Positions 53,825-61,840 of a stretch of 64,000 nt of DNA are shown here, in pieces. The stretch is from positions 1,984,001 to 2,048,000 of the forward strand of contig OZ240237.1 of the NCBI GenBank assembly GCA_965198025.1, written 5' to 3'. Source of the stretch: CAYWWM01 sp965198025. Lineage in GTDB: Bacteria > Acidobacteriota > Terriglobia > 2-12-FULL-54-10. Position numbers and translations under genes: made by a program. How positions within the stretch are numbered: position 1 is the stretch's first letter; each line of letters begins with the position of its first letter. Below the pieces are notes generated by a model. That model had not been told where the DNA came from. It did not search any database and worked only from the letters and a program-made list of their open reading frames with translations.

Positions 53825-54982
53825 CTATTTGCCGGTGTTGGAAACGTCTCGGATCAGATGCGCCAGCAGGGCCGTCCGGCGGATCACTTCGTCGATAACA
53901 ATGTGTTCGTGCTCAGCGTGAGCGCCATCGCCGACCGCTCCCAAACCGTCCAGCGTCGGTACGCCCAGTGCGGATGTAAAGCTCCCATCCGAACCTCCTC
54001 CGACGCTCGCCTCGGACAACCGGATTCCGAGCGGCCGGGCCAGACGCCGGGCGCATTCGAACAAAGCAACCACTTCTGCAGTCCGTTCCAGAGGTGGCCG
54101 GTTGAACCCGCCGGTCACTGCAACCCTCGCCTTCCGATGGAACGGTCTAAGAGAGCGCATCTTCCGCTCCACAACGGCCTGGTCCCGGGCACGAAGAACG
54201 CGGGCATCTACGGTGGCCGCTGCCAGCCCTGGGACCACATTTCCTCTGGTGCCGCCGCGGACCATCCCACAATTGAACGTGATCCCTCGCTTCGTGTCAG
54301 CAAACGACTCTATCCGCAAGAGTTGCCTTGCCAGCTCAACAATCGCATTGATGCCTTTCTCGGGTTCCAATCCTGCATGCGCAGCCCGGCCGAGCACACG
54401 AATCTCAAACTCGCCCGTTCCTTTCCGAGCAGTCTTGAGTGCGCCCTTGAGCCCAAAGGCGGGTTCGAGCACAAGAGCGGCGTCGCTCCGCCGGGCTTCG
54501 CGTTTCGTTGCCGAATGAGAGGAGGGGCTTCCTATCTCTTCATCGGCGTTGAGCAGCATAACCACCTTCTTGTTTACGGTGACGCCATGCCTGCGCAGCG
54601 CAGCCAGCGCGTACAGGCCCATCACAATTCCTGCTTTCATGTCGAAGATGCCGGGTCCGTAAGCACGGCCGTTGCGAATGCGGAAGGGCATCCGTGCAAG
54701 TGTGTTGAGCTCCCAGACGGTGTCCAAATGACCCAGCAAAAGGAGTTGACGGCCTTGCGGACGGGGAGCGAGACGGAACTCCGCGCGCAGGTGATTGCCC
54801 GTGGTGCGGGACGGATCGAAACGCACGGTGGCGCCGAAGTCCCGTGCAACAGCGGCAACGAACTTCCCGAAGCGGTCCACGGCGGCCTTATCGGTGCTCG
54901 GAGATTCCATTTCCAAGAACCGCCGCAAAAGCTGGAGCAGGGGCTTCTCTTGTGCTTTGAGTGTCTTGAGCAATATGTCCAT
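53825..54982 (-). CDS. M20 family metallopeptidase (glutamate carboxypeptidase-like)
   Basis: 385 residues. Two-zinc aminoacylase/carboxypeptidase: metal ligands in LLGHLDTVW, GPGIFDMKAG and NADEEIGSPSS, with AHAGLEPEKGINAI (dimerisation-domain catalytic His) and a late AHAEHEHIV. Closest in layout to CPG2-type enzymes that remove C-terminal Glu, or to acetylornithine deacetylases. Position before argJ may hint at arginine metabolism, but the motifs fit CPG2 better. ATG at 54982 has AGGAAG before it. Confidence 0.87.
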   Translation of the reverse strand: MDILLKTLKAQEKPLLQLLRRFLEMESPSTDKAAVDRFGKFVAAVARDFGATVRFDPSRTTGNHLRAEFRLAPRPQGRQLLLLGHLDTVWELNTLARMPFRIRNGRAYGPGIFDMKAGIVMGLYALAALRRHGVTVNKKVVMLLNADEEIGSPSSHSATKREARRSDAALVLEPAFGLKGALKTARKGTGEFEIRVLGRAAHAGLEPEKGINAIVELARQLLRIESFADTKRGITFNCGMVRGGTRGNVVPGLAAATVDARVLRARDQAVVERKMRSLRPFHRKARVAVTGGFNRPPLERTAEVVALFECARRLARPLGIRLSEASVGGGSDGSFTSALGVPTLDGLGAVGDGAHAEHEHIVIDEVIRRTALLAHLIRDVSNTGK

Positions 54983-55203
54983 TAGGACCGCTTCCTTTCG
55001 ATTTTATGTTTGCCCGGCGCATCGAATATAATCAATTGCATTCCGGGAACCAAGCGGGGAGCTCGAAGGCCCCAATCCCGGGCGTGGGGATGCCCACCGC
55101 GGGCGCTCGCGATTCCGAACCCTCTCGCGTCTCCCCGGAGCGGCGGCGAACTCTGCGAACGGGAGCGCCACAGAGATCCCCAAGGAGGCCCTCAAGGAGT
55201 TCC

Positions 55204-55674
55204 ATGACACTCGATATCAATGAGATACAGCAGATCCTGCCGCACCGCCCGCCGTTTCTTCTGGTGGACCGCATTCTGAAGCTCGAGCCGGACAAGCGCA
55301 TTGTGGGCCTCAAGAACGTCTCCATGAACGAACCGTTTTTTGTGGGTCATTTTCCAGGTTTTCCCGTGATGCCTGGGGTTCTGATCGTGGAGGCCATGGC
55401 GCAGACGGGCGGCATCCTGGTCCTGCGCGGTATCCCCGACTTGTCCCAACGGCTGGTGCTGTTTGCTTCGATTGAGAGTGCGAAATTCCGCCACCCGGTG
55501 CGGCCCGGCGACCAGTTGCGCATGGAAATTGACATGCTTGCCCGGAAGACCGCCTTTTGCCGCATGAAGGGAAAAGCCTACGTGGGAGAGGAGCTGGCCT
55601 GCGAGGCCATCGTGCTGTGCAAGATTGTGGAAAAGATGATGGGAGAAAACCGGAGCGTGGAGAAGTCGAAGTGA
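55204..55674 (+). CDS. fabZ: 3-hydroxyacyl-ACP dehydratase FabZ
   Basis: 156 residues from ATG at 55204 after AGGAG; upstream in-frame codons lack support. Hot-dog dehydratase of fatty-acid elongation: ILPHRPPFLLVDRI and HFPGFPVMPGVLIVEAMAQ with catalytic His49 and Glu63. First gene of a lipid A cluster; its stop overlaps the lpxA start (GTGA), which is strong evidence for coupling. Confidence 0.96.
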   Translation: MTLDINEIQQILPHRPPFLLVDRILKLEPDKRIVGLKNVSMNEPFFVGHFPGFPVMPGVLIVEAMAQTGGILVLRGIPDLSQRLVLFASIESAKFRHPVRPGDQLRMEIDMLARKTAFCRMKGKAYVGEELACEAIVLCKIVEKMMGENRSVEKSK

Positions 55675-56465
55675 CCCGGCTGGACACCGAGCTCGTGCAT
55701 CCAACAGCCGTGGTGCATCCGGGAGCGCGGATCGCGGCGGGCGTGCGCGTGGGGCCCTATTGCGTGATCGGCGAGGAAATCGAGATCGAAGACGGCTGCG
55801 ACTTCATGGCCCACGTTTACCTCGAAGGCCCGCTGCGCATCGGGCCGGGAAACAAGTTTTTCCCCTACTCGTCCATCGGAGTCATCCCGCAGGACATGAA
55901 GTTCCGCGGCGAGCGGACCGAAACCATCATCGGACGGGAAAACACGTTCCGGGAATTCATCACCGTGCACCGGGGCACCGAAGGCGGCGGCAGCGTGTCC
56001 TCGATCGGTGACCACAATCTCGTGATGGCCTACGCGCACATCGCGCACGACTGCCGCGTCGGCAGCCACACCATCCTGGCGAACGGCGTAACGCTCGCCG
56101 GGCACGTGCTGATCGAGGACCATGCCGTCATCGGCGCCTTCTCCGGCATCCATCAATTCTGCCGCGTCGGGCGGCACTCGATCGTCGGCGGCTACAGCGT
56201 CATCACGCAGGACGTGATGCCGTTCTCGAAGACCGTCTCCGAGCGCGGGACGCGCGTCTACGGCGCGAACGTGGTCGGCCTCAAGCGGCACGGCTTTTCC
56301 CTTGAGCGTCGCAAGAAACTGAGCAGCGCGTTCCGTCTCCTGGTGTCGTCGAACTTCAACACCGCACAGGCCGTCGAGGCGATTCGCCAGGAAGCGGGCG
56401 ATTCAGAGGATGTGCAGGAGCTGCTACGGTTCCTCGAAACCTCCGAGCGTGGGATCATCAAATAG
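55671..56465 (+). CDS. lpxA: acyl-ACP--UDP-N-acetylglucosamine O-acyltransferase
   Basis: 264 residues. First step of lipid A synthesis. Left-handed beta-helix hexapeptides run from TAVVHPGARIAAGVRVGPYC to FCRVGRHSIVGGYSVITQDV, with the catalytic-His segment MAYAHIAHDCRVG. The start is GTG at 55671 because it overlaps the fabZ stop and has GGAGAAG upstream; an earlier ATG would place unrelated residues in front. C-terminal helical region AVEAIRQEAGDSEDVQELL is normal. Confidence 0.95.
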   Translation: MTRLDTELVHPTAVVHPGARIAAGVRVGPYCVIGEEIEIEDGCDFMAHVYLEGPLRIGPGNKFFPYSSIGVIPQDMKFRGERTETIIGRENTFREFITVHRGTEGGGSVSSIGDHNLVMAYAHIAHDCRVGSHTILANGVTLAGHVLIEDHAVIGAFSGIHQFCRVGRHSIVGGYSVITQDVMPFSKTVSERGTRVYGANVVGLKRHGFSLERRKKLSSAFRLLVSSNFNTAQAVEAIRQEAGDSEDVQELLRFLETSERGIIK

Positions 56466-56467
56466 CA

Positions 56468-57301
56468 GTGGCGCCGACGGAAACAAGTCGCTACGGTCTG
56501 ATTGCAGGAAACGGGCAGTTCCCCCTGCTGGTGCTCGAAGCCGCCCGCAGCCGGGGCATCGAGATGGTCGTCGCAGCGATCAAGGAAGAAGCTTCGCCTG
56601 AACTCGAAGCCCGCGCGGCGCGGCTTTACTGGCTGAGCCTGGGTGAGCTGGGCCGCCTGATCCGCATCTTCCAGGCCGAAGGTGTCGGCCGCGCCGTGAT
56701 GGCCGGGCAGGTGAAGCATGACAAGATTTTTTCTTCCATCCGCCCGGACTGGAGGCTCTTGCAGTTGCTTCTTTCCCTTCCCCAAAAAAACACCGATTCG
56801 CTGATCGGCGGCGTGGCCAAGGTCCTGCTCCAGGAAGGCATCGTGCTCGAAGACTCAACACTCTTCCTGCAGCCCCTGCTCGCCTCCGAGGGCGTGCTGA
56901 CGCGCCGGGCTCCAACGCCGGAAGAGCAGGCCAGCCTCGACTACGGACGCCAGGTCGCCCGCGACCTGGCGCGCTGGGACATCGGCCAGTCGGTGGTCGT
57001 CTGCGACGGCGCCTGCGTAGCCGTCGAGGCCATGGAAGGCACCGACGCGGTGATCCGCCGCGCGGCGCAGCTTGCGCAAGGGAAACCGCTCTGCGTTGTG
57101 AAAGTCGCCAAACCGAACCAGGACATGCGCTTCGACGTGCCGGTCATCGGCCTGCCGACCATTGCCGTCATGCAGGAGTGCAATGCAACGGCCCTCAGCG
57201 TGAGCGCGGGCCGGACGCTGCTGTTTGACCGCGACCAAATGCTGGCCGAGGCCGACGCGGCAGAGATCACCATCGTCGGCGCATCCGAGCCACGACCCTG
57301 A
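56468..57301 (+). CDS. lpxI: UDP-2,3-diacylglucosamine pyrophosphatase LpxI
   Basis: 277 residues from GTG at 56468, three bases after the lpxA stop. DUF1009 family, the LpxH substitute in alphaproteobacteria and Acidobacteria: YGLIAGNGQFPLLVLEAA, GQVKHDKIFSSIRPDWRLL, DSLIGGVAKVLLQEGI, VEAMEGTDAVIRRA and KPNQDMRFDVPVIGLPT are all conserved. Its stop codon lies within a perfect 30-bp palindrome. Confidence 0.93.
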   Translation: MAPTETSRYGLIAGNGQFPLLVLEAARSRGIEMVVAAIKEEASPELEARAARLYWLSLGELGRLIRIFQAEGVGRAVMAGQVKHDKIFSSIRPDWRLLQLLLSLPQKNTDSLIGGVAKVLLQEGIVLEDSTLFLQPLLASEGVLTRRAPTPEEQASLDYGRQVARDLARWDIGQSVVVCDGACVAVEAMEGTDAVIRRAAQLAQGKPLCVVKVAKPNQDMRFDVPVIGLPTIAVMQECNATALSVSAGRTLLFDRDQMLAEADAAEITIVGASEPRP

Positions 57302-57325
57302 ACGACATCTAGATGTCGTTCAGGG
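57296..57325. repeat. perfect 30-bp palindrome overlapping the lpxI stop codon
   Basis: CCCTGAACGACATCT followed directly by AGATGTCGTTCAGGG: two 15-bp arms with no spacer. The stop codon TGA is at 57299-57301 inside it. No T-run follows, so it is a poor intrinsic terminator. It may be a protein-binding operator or an RNA processing or stability signal between lpxI and the next gene. Confidence 0.85.
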
Positions 57326-57408
57326 AGCGGGCAAAGAACACTGGAATGGCATAAAATCTCTTGACCGGTACATCACGGTTCTTATGAATCTGCTCAACAA
57401 TAGAACCA

Positions 57409-58398
57409 ATGCCTAACCCCACCAAAGTCGCAGTCGTTGGCACGGGCCGGTTTGGGCGGCACCATGCGCGGGTGTATCACGAGTTGCCCGATGCGGAACT
57501 GGTCGGCGTCTATGACACAGACCCTGCGCGGGCTGCGGAGGTGGCGAAGGAGTACGGGTGCCGGCCTTTCGAGCGCCTCGAAGACCTGTTCGGGGCGGTG
57601 GAAGCGGCGACCGTAGCCGTCCCTACGGAGAAGCACGCGGAGGTCGGCGAGCGGCTGATGGATGCCGGGATCGACGTGCTGATCGAGAAGCCGATGGCGC
57701 GCAGCCTCGCTGAGGCTGACAGCCTGATCGTCGCCGCTGAGCGGCGCGGACGCATCCTGCAAGTCGGGCACCTGGAGCGCTTCAACCCGGCAGTCGCGGC
57801 GGCGCGGGAGATCGTCAGCGTACCGCTGTTTTTCGAAGTGCACCGCCTCAGCGTCTTCACGCAGCGGTCGCTCGACGTAGACGTGGTGCTCGACCTGATG
57901 ATCCATGACCTGGACATCGTGCTGTCGTTGGCTGGCTCAGAGCCGGAAGAGATTCGCGCCTCGGGCCTGGCGGTGCTCACGCCGAAGTTCGACATTGCGA
58001 ACGTGCGGTTGGCGTTCGCGAGCGGCTGCGTGGCGAACTTCACGGCCAGCCGGGTGAGCTTCGAAACCGTCCGCAAGCTGCGCTGGTTCCAGCCGCGGAA
58101 GTACATTTCCGTAGATTATGCGCGCCAGGACGCCTCGGTCACGAGTGTTGACATGGTGGGCGGGCGGCCCAAACTTTCCCACCAAAAACTGCAACCGCCA
58201 CGCCAAGAACCGTTACAATTGCAACTGACGGACTTTTTGCGCAACGTCCGGACGCGGCGCAATCCGGGAATGGACGGAAACGCGGGACGCCGTGCGCTCC
58301 GGCTGGCGCATCGAATCCTGGAGCAGATCCACTTGCATCATGAGCGGCTAATGAAGCAGGCAGGAGCGGCGGTGGCGCCCCTGCCGACCAAGAGCTAA
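57409..58398 (+). CDS. Gfo/Idh/MocA family oxidoreductase (GnnA-like by context)
   Basis: 329 residues. NAD(P) sugar dehydrogenase: Rossmann motif VVGTGRFGRHHARVYHEL, EKPMARSLAEADSLI, and VGHLERFNPAV in the catalytic domain. Genes of this family sit in lpx clusters, and one of them, GnnA, makes UDP-3-keto-GlcNAc for amide-linked lipid A; the partner GnnB aminotransferase is not in this window. The role is therefore a context-based inference. Alternatives are other sugar-nucleotide oxidations. Confidence 0.85.
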   Translation: MPNPTKVAVVGTGRFGRHHARVYHELPDAELVGVYDTDPARAAEVAKEYGCRPFERLEDLFGAVEAATVAVPTEKHAEVGERLMDAGIDVLIEKPMARSLAEADSLIVAAERRGRILQVGHLERFNPAVAAAREIVSVPLFFEVHRLSVFTQRSLDVDVVLDLMIHDLDIVLSLAGSEPEEIRASGLAVLTPKFDIANVRLAFASGCVANFTASRVSFETVRKLRWFQPRKYISVDYARQDASVTSVDMVGGRPKLSHQKLQPPRQEPLQLQLTDFLRNVRTRRNPGMDGNAGRRALRLAHRILEQIHLHHERLMKQAGAAVAPLPTKS

Positions 58399-58458
58399 GG
58401 GAACTGAATCCGAGGGAGAAGGATTCAAGTGACGCGAGACCGCAGGGGGAAAAAGACA

Positions 58459-58490
58459 GGTCCCTCGTCGCTTCGTTCCTCGCGATGACG
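58459..58490. repeat. short dispersed intergenic repeat
   Basis: GGTCCCTCGTCGCTTCGTTC then CTCGCGATGACG, similar to 2541-2594. The TonB-like start codon (58485) lies in its right end. Confidence 0.5.
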
Positions 58491-59570
58491 GACAAGCGTA
58501 AGGAACCCGGCTTGGACTTCGACAAGATCGATCCCAGAACACGGAGGTTAGACGACGAGTACCATCTGACGGTGGGAATCGGCGAGGCCGACGAGCGCAA
58601 CGCTGCGCTGATTCGCGAGCGATTTCTGCTCTCCGTCATCCTCCACCTGGTGGTCGTGGTTGTAATGGTCACGAATCCCGATCTGTTCGACCGGCTGTTT
58701 CCGGAAGAGCCCGTTGAGCTGGAGCCCCCCCCGCAGGACATCACACTGCTTTACACGCCTCCGCCGGAAGATAGGCCGCAGCTGACCGCGCCACCGCTGC
58801 CTGAGCCGCCGGAACCGCCGCCGTCACCCCAGCCGGAACCCGCTCCGGAGCCGCAGCTGCAACCCCGATTGCAAGCCCCCGTGGTACCGCGGCTGCCGCA
58901 GCCGGCCGAGCCCCCGCCCGACCCGGGACTCGGGGGCATGGGCGATGAAGAACTGCTGGCGCGAGAGTTGCCGCCGATCGGGATTCCGGAGATGCCGGAG
59001 CCGGCCCGCGAGCCGCCTCCGCAAGCGCCGGATCCGCCGGCGCCTACCATCGAGCCGATCCCGGACAACGAGCCGTCCCAGGCGCGACTGCGATTCCCGG
59101 TGATCCAGCCGCCGGAACGCGGAACCGAAGCGATCCTGCGGGGGCTGGCGCGCGACCGGGCTACCCAGGGCGGCCGCGGGGTGCTGCGCGGAATTCCGGA
59201 GTTCGACCCGGATAACCCGAACATGAGCATTCCCGGGCCTCAGATTCTCTCGGACACCATGGGGGTCAACTTCCGCCCCTACCTGCTGCGGATCTACCTG
59301 CTGGTACGGCGGAACTGGTACTCGGTCATTCCGGAAATCGCACGCCTCGGCAAGCAGGGGCGCGTGGCGCTCGAGTTTTCCATTCGGCGAAACGGCCGCG
59401 TGCCGGACCTGGATCTGCGCGTGAGTTCCGGGACCGATTCGCTCGACAGCGCAGCGCTGGCCAGCATCCGGCTTTCCAACCCCTTCCCCCCCCTGCCGGA
59501 GGAGTTTCCCGGTGAGGACATCCGGCTGCGGTTTATCTACTTGTACAACGTGCCCATTGGTGCACGTTGA
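58485..59570 (+). CDS. TonB-type energy transducer (proline-rich, single membrane helix)
   Basis: 361 residues. A 45-residue charged N-terminus, one membrane helix (LLSVILHLVVVVVMV), a very Pro/Glu-rich periplasmic arm (residues ~75-190, PPEPPEPPPSP-like) and a TonB C-terminal domain: YLLVRRNWYSVIPEIARLGK, GRVALEFSIRRNGRVPDLDL, DSAALASIRLSNPFPPLP. It should carry proton-motive energy to outer-membrane receptors. The start lies in a dispersed repeat and has no clear Shine-Dalgarno; the real start may be further in, before LIRERFLLSV. Confidence 0.82.
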   Translation: MTDKRKEPGLDFDKIDPRTRRLDDEYHLTVGIGEADERNAALIRERFLLSVILHLVVVVVMVTNPDLFDRLFPEEPVELEPPPQDITLLYTPPPEDRPQLTAPPLPEPPEPPPSPQPEPAPEPQLQPRLQAPVVPRLPQPAEPPPDPGLGGMGDEELLARELPPIGIPEMPEPAREPPPQAPDPPAPTIEPIPDNEPSQARLRFPVIQPPERGTEAILRGLARDRATQGGRGVLRGIPEFDPDNPNMSIPGPQILSDTMGVNFRPYLLRIYLLVRRNWYSVIPEIARLGKQGRVALEFSIRRNGRVPDLDLRVSSGTDSLDSAALASIRLSNPFPPLPEEFPGEDIRLRFIYLYNVPIGAR

Positions 59571-59761
59571 CCGCGGCTCAGTGCAACCGATAGTCATCCC
59601 CCGTTGCATTTGCGGATCGTTTCTTTGTTGTTTTCCATACCAGAGGTATCCCGCCTTGGCAGACGTTTGCAGAAGCGTAGTGGGCGGGAACACGGTGAAG
59701 CGAAAACAGGCAGGCCCAAACTCACCACAACCTGGGATGGAGGCTCTGCCGTTTTCGCGAT

Positions 59762-59902
59762 CAGTTGCTAGACCATTTTCAGGGTTGGTGTAGCGCAGCC
59801 GCCAAAGTAGGGACAGGCCTCTGGCCTGTCCTCTTACGGGCAGGCAGGAATGCCTGCCCTACCTGCGGGCTATACAGCAATGCTGAAAATGGTCTAGAAC
59901 TG
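59762..59902. mobile_element. MITE-like element: inverted terminal repeats with nested hairpins
   Basis: CTAGACCATTTTCAG (59768-59782) is matched by the exact inverted copy CTGAAAATGGTCTAG (59883-59897), and the match continues outward with one indel (CAGTT/AACTG). Inside are GGACAGGCC/GGCCTGTCC (59811-59831) and GGGCAGGCA/TGCCTGCCC (59838-59859). No protein is encoded. It may be a non-autonomous insertion or a REP-like cluster. Confidence 0.55.
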
Positions 59903-59986
59903 ATACCGCAGGTCCAGGGTGAAGCCAAGCGTGCGGATGTCGTCTGTTGTGAGCTGCCCCGAGACAGGCTCGCTGCCGCAGGAGGC
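59895..59986 (-). pseudogene. remnant of an outer-membrane protein 3' end
   Basis: Read leftward from about 59970, the frame gives SGQLTTDDIRTLGFTLDLRY then Q, F and a TAG stop at 59895-59897. The alternating hydrophobic strand with a final Phe is the mark of a beta-barrel C-terminus, as in TonB-dependent or carboxypeptidase-regulatory receptors. Upstream codons look unlike a barrel, so only the tail seems left. Confidence 0.4.
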
Positions 59987-60170
59987 CCGGAACGGGCATG
60001 AGGGCTTGCCTTCCCGTTGCAAACCACTTCAAAATGAAGCAGGAGGCTTCGGAGCTGGCGCCGGCACATGGCAAACATCTCACGGCAACGGTTACGCGGC
60101 ATGCTTGTCTTGTTGTTCCTGCTTGTCCTGTGGATCTGGTGGAAATACCTCCGGATGACTCTCTCCTGAC

Positions 60171-61136
60171 ATGAACCGGAAGCCAGCCGCGGCGCCGACA
60201 GTCTGGATCATCGCCGGCCCGACGGCGAGCGGGAAATCGAGCCTCTCTCTGCATCTGGCAGAGCGATTCCGGGGTGAGATCGTCAACTGCGATTCCCTGC
60301 AGCTCTATCGACGCTTCGATATCGGCACGGCCAAGCCCTCTCTCGCCGAGCGCAGCCGCGTTCCACATCACCTGTTCGACATCCTGGAACCCGAGCAGCA
60401 GTCCTCCGCGGGCGAGTACGTGCGGCGCTCACGGGCCGTCCTGGCGGAGATCACCGGACGCGGCGGTCTGCCGATCCTCGTCGGCGGAACCGGATTCTAT
60501 CTGCGCGCTCTGGTGGATGGCTTGTTTGCTGGACCGTCTCGCCATCCGGAACTGCGGGCGCGTCTCCGCCGGCGCGCAGCCACCAAAGGGCCGAGCTACA
60601 CCCACCGCATCCTCTCCCGCCTGGACCCGGAATCCGCCGCCCGCATCCACCCCAACGATCTTCCAAAAACCATTCGGGCTGTCGAGGTCTGCCTGCTCTC
60701 TCGCGGCCGCATGTCGGATTTGTTCCGTCAGGGGCGCGAGCCGCTGGCGGGCTTCGTGGTCCGTAAGATCGGCCTGAATCCGCCTCGCGCCGAGCTCCGG
60801 CAACGAATCAACGCCCGTACCAAGGCGATGTTCGAGCGGGGGTTGGTGCAAGAGGTAAGCGAACTGCTGGAAAAGGGTTGTCCCGCTGGCGCCCCACCCT
60901 TGCAGTCGGTGGGATACCGCCAGGCGCTCGATTACCTGCTGGGGAAGATCAGCCTGCGGGACGCCCTGCGGTACGCGCAGGCCGCCACGCGGCAATACGC
61001 CAAGCGGCAGATGACGTGGTTCCGCAGGGAGGCAGGGATGGTTTGGTTCGCGGGGTTCGGAGATGATGTGGCGCTCCAGGAGGAGGTCTCCGGGTGGCTC
61101 GAACGCAAACGCACCGAGCCACTGGAACCGGCGTAG
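60171..61136 (+). CDS. miaA: tRNA dimethylallyltransferase
   Basis: 321 residues. Adds the isopentenyl group to A37 of tRNAs that read UNN codons. P-loop GPTASGKSS (residues 16-24), VNCDSLQLYRRFDIGTAKPS, PHHLFDILEPEQ, LVGGTGFYLRALVDGL and SVGYRQALDYL near the end are all family marks. Start ATG at 60171; no strong ribosome-binding site. Length is normal. Confidence 0.94.
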   Translation: MNRKPAAAPTVWIIAGPTASGKSSLSLHLAERFRGEIVNCDSLQLYRRFDIGTAKPSLAERSRVPHHLFDILEPEQQSSAGEYVRRSRAVLAEITGRGGLPILVGGTGFYLRALVDGLFAGPSRHPELRARLRRRAATKGPSYTHRILSRLDPESAARIHPNDLPKTIRAVEVCLLSRGRMSDLFRQGREPLAGFVVRKIGLNPPRAELRQRINARTKAMFERGLVQEVSELLEKGCPAGAPPLQSVGYRQALDYLLGKISLRDALRYAQAATRQYAKRQMTWFRREAGMVWFAGFGDDVALQEEVSGWLERKRTEPLEPA

Positions 61137-61240
61137 GAATGTTTTCGATCGGGCGCCGGCGCGTTGCGGTAGGATAGGCACGCGGAACGGACGCACAGAA
61201 GACGGTGCGGCTTGCCGATGGAGCAAGTGAAGGAGGTCCC

Positions 61241-61651
61241 ATGGCTGAATCAATTCGTCAGGTGGATTACTACTATGCAGTAACGCCGAACAAAGCAGGC
61301 GAAGCCTGCCGTATCCTCGATGGGCTGAAGGCGGCGGGCGTCAATCTGCTGGCATTTTCCGGCTTCCCGAGCGGCCGGCGCGCGCAACTCGACTTCATTC
61401 CGGAAAACCCGGCAGCCTTCGTGCGGGCGGCGCGGGCAGCCAAGCTGAAGCTCAGCCCGCGCAAGAAAGGATTCCTGATTCAGGGCGACGACCGCCCCGG
61501 AGCGCTCTGCGGCATCCTCGCCGAACTCGCCAAGGCCCGCATCAACGTGACGGCCGTGGACGCCGCTTGCGCTGGCGGAAGGCGCTACGGCGCCATCCTG
61601 TGGGTGAAGCCCCGCGACCACAAGCGAGCTGCCAAGCTCCTCGGAGCGTAG
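61241..61651 (+). CDS. tandem ACT-domain protein
   Basis: 136 residues from ATG at 61241 after AAGGAGG. Two ACT-like halves: VDYYYAVTPNKAGEACRILD ... VNLLAFSGFPSGRRAQL, and GDDRPGALCGILAELAKARI ... VDAACAGGRRYGAILWV. The lone ACT pairs are usually ligand-sensing regulators of amino-acid metabolism. No enzyme domain and no neighbour that would tell the ligand. Confidence 0.72.
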   Translation: MAESIRQVDYYYAVTPNKAGEACRILDGLKAAGVNLLAFSGFPSGRRAQLDFIPENPAAFVRAARAAKLKLSPRKKGFLIQGDDRPGALCGILAELAKARINVTAVDAACAGGRRYGAILWVKPRDHKRAAKLLGA

Positions 61652-61840
61652 CCGGTCTTCTCTCTGGATTCGGGATGTCCGGCGAAGGACTCGGTTATCT
61701 GCGGGAGCTTGTATGGAAGGGTTTTCTGCGGTTGCCGGAACCGAAGCGGATTCGACGCGGTTTCGTCCGCCACCCTGGGCACAGTAAAGAGCCGCATCAG
61801 AGCGGCCGAAGCTCTGCTTCTTCCTGCTCCTTGCCTTTCC

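Larger units (their letters stand above)
59571..60170. other. 600-bp intergenic region with MITE-like element and gene remnant
   Basis: No intact gene. The first 190 bases show nothing recognised. Then come the palindromic element (59762-59902) and the remnant ending at 59895. The last 180 bases before miaA hold no clear feature. Confidence 0.5.
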
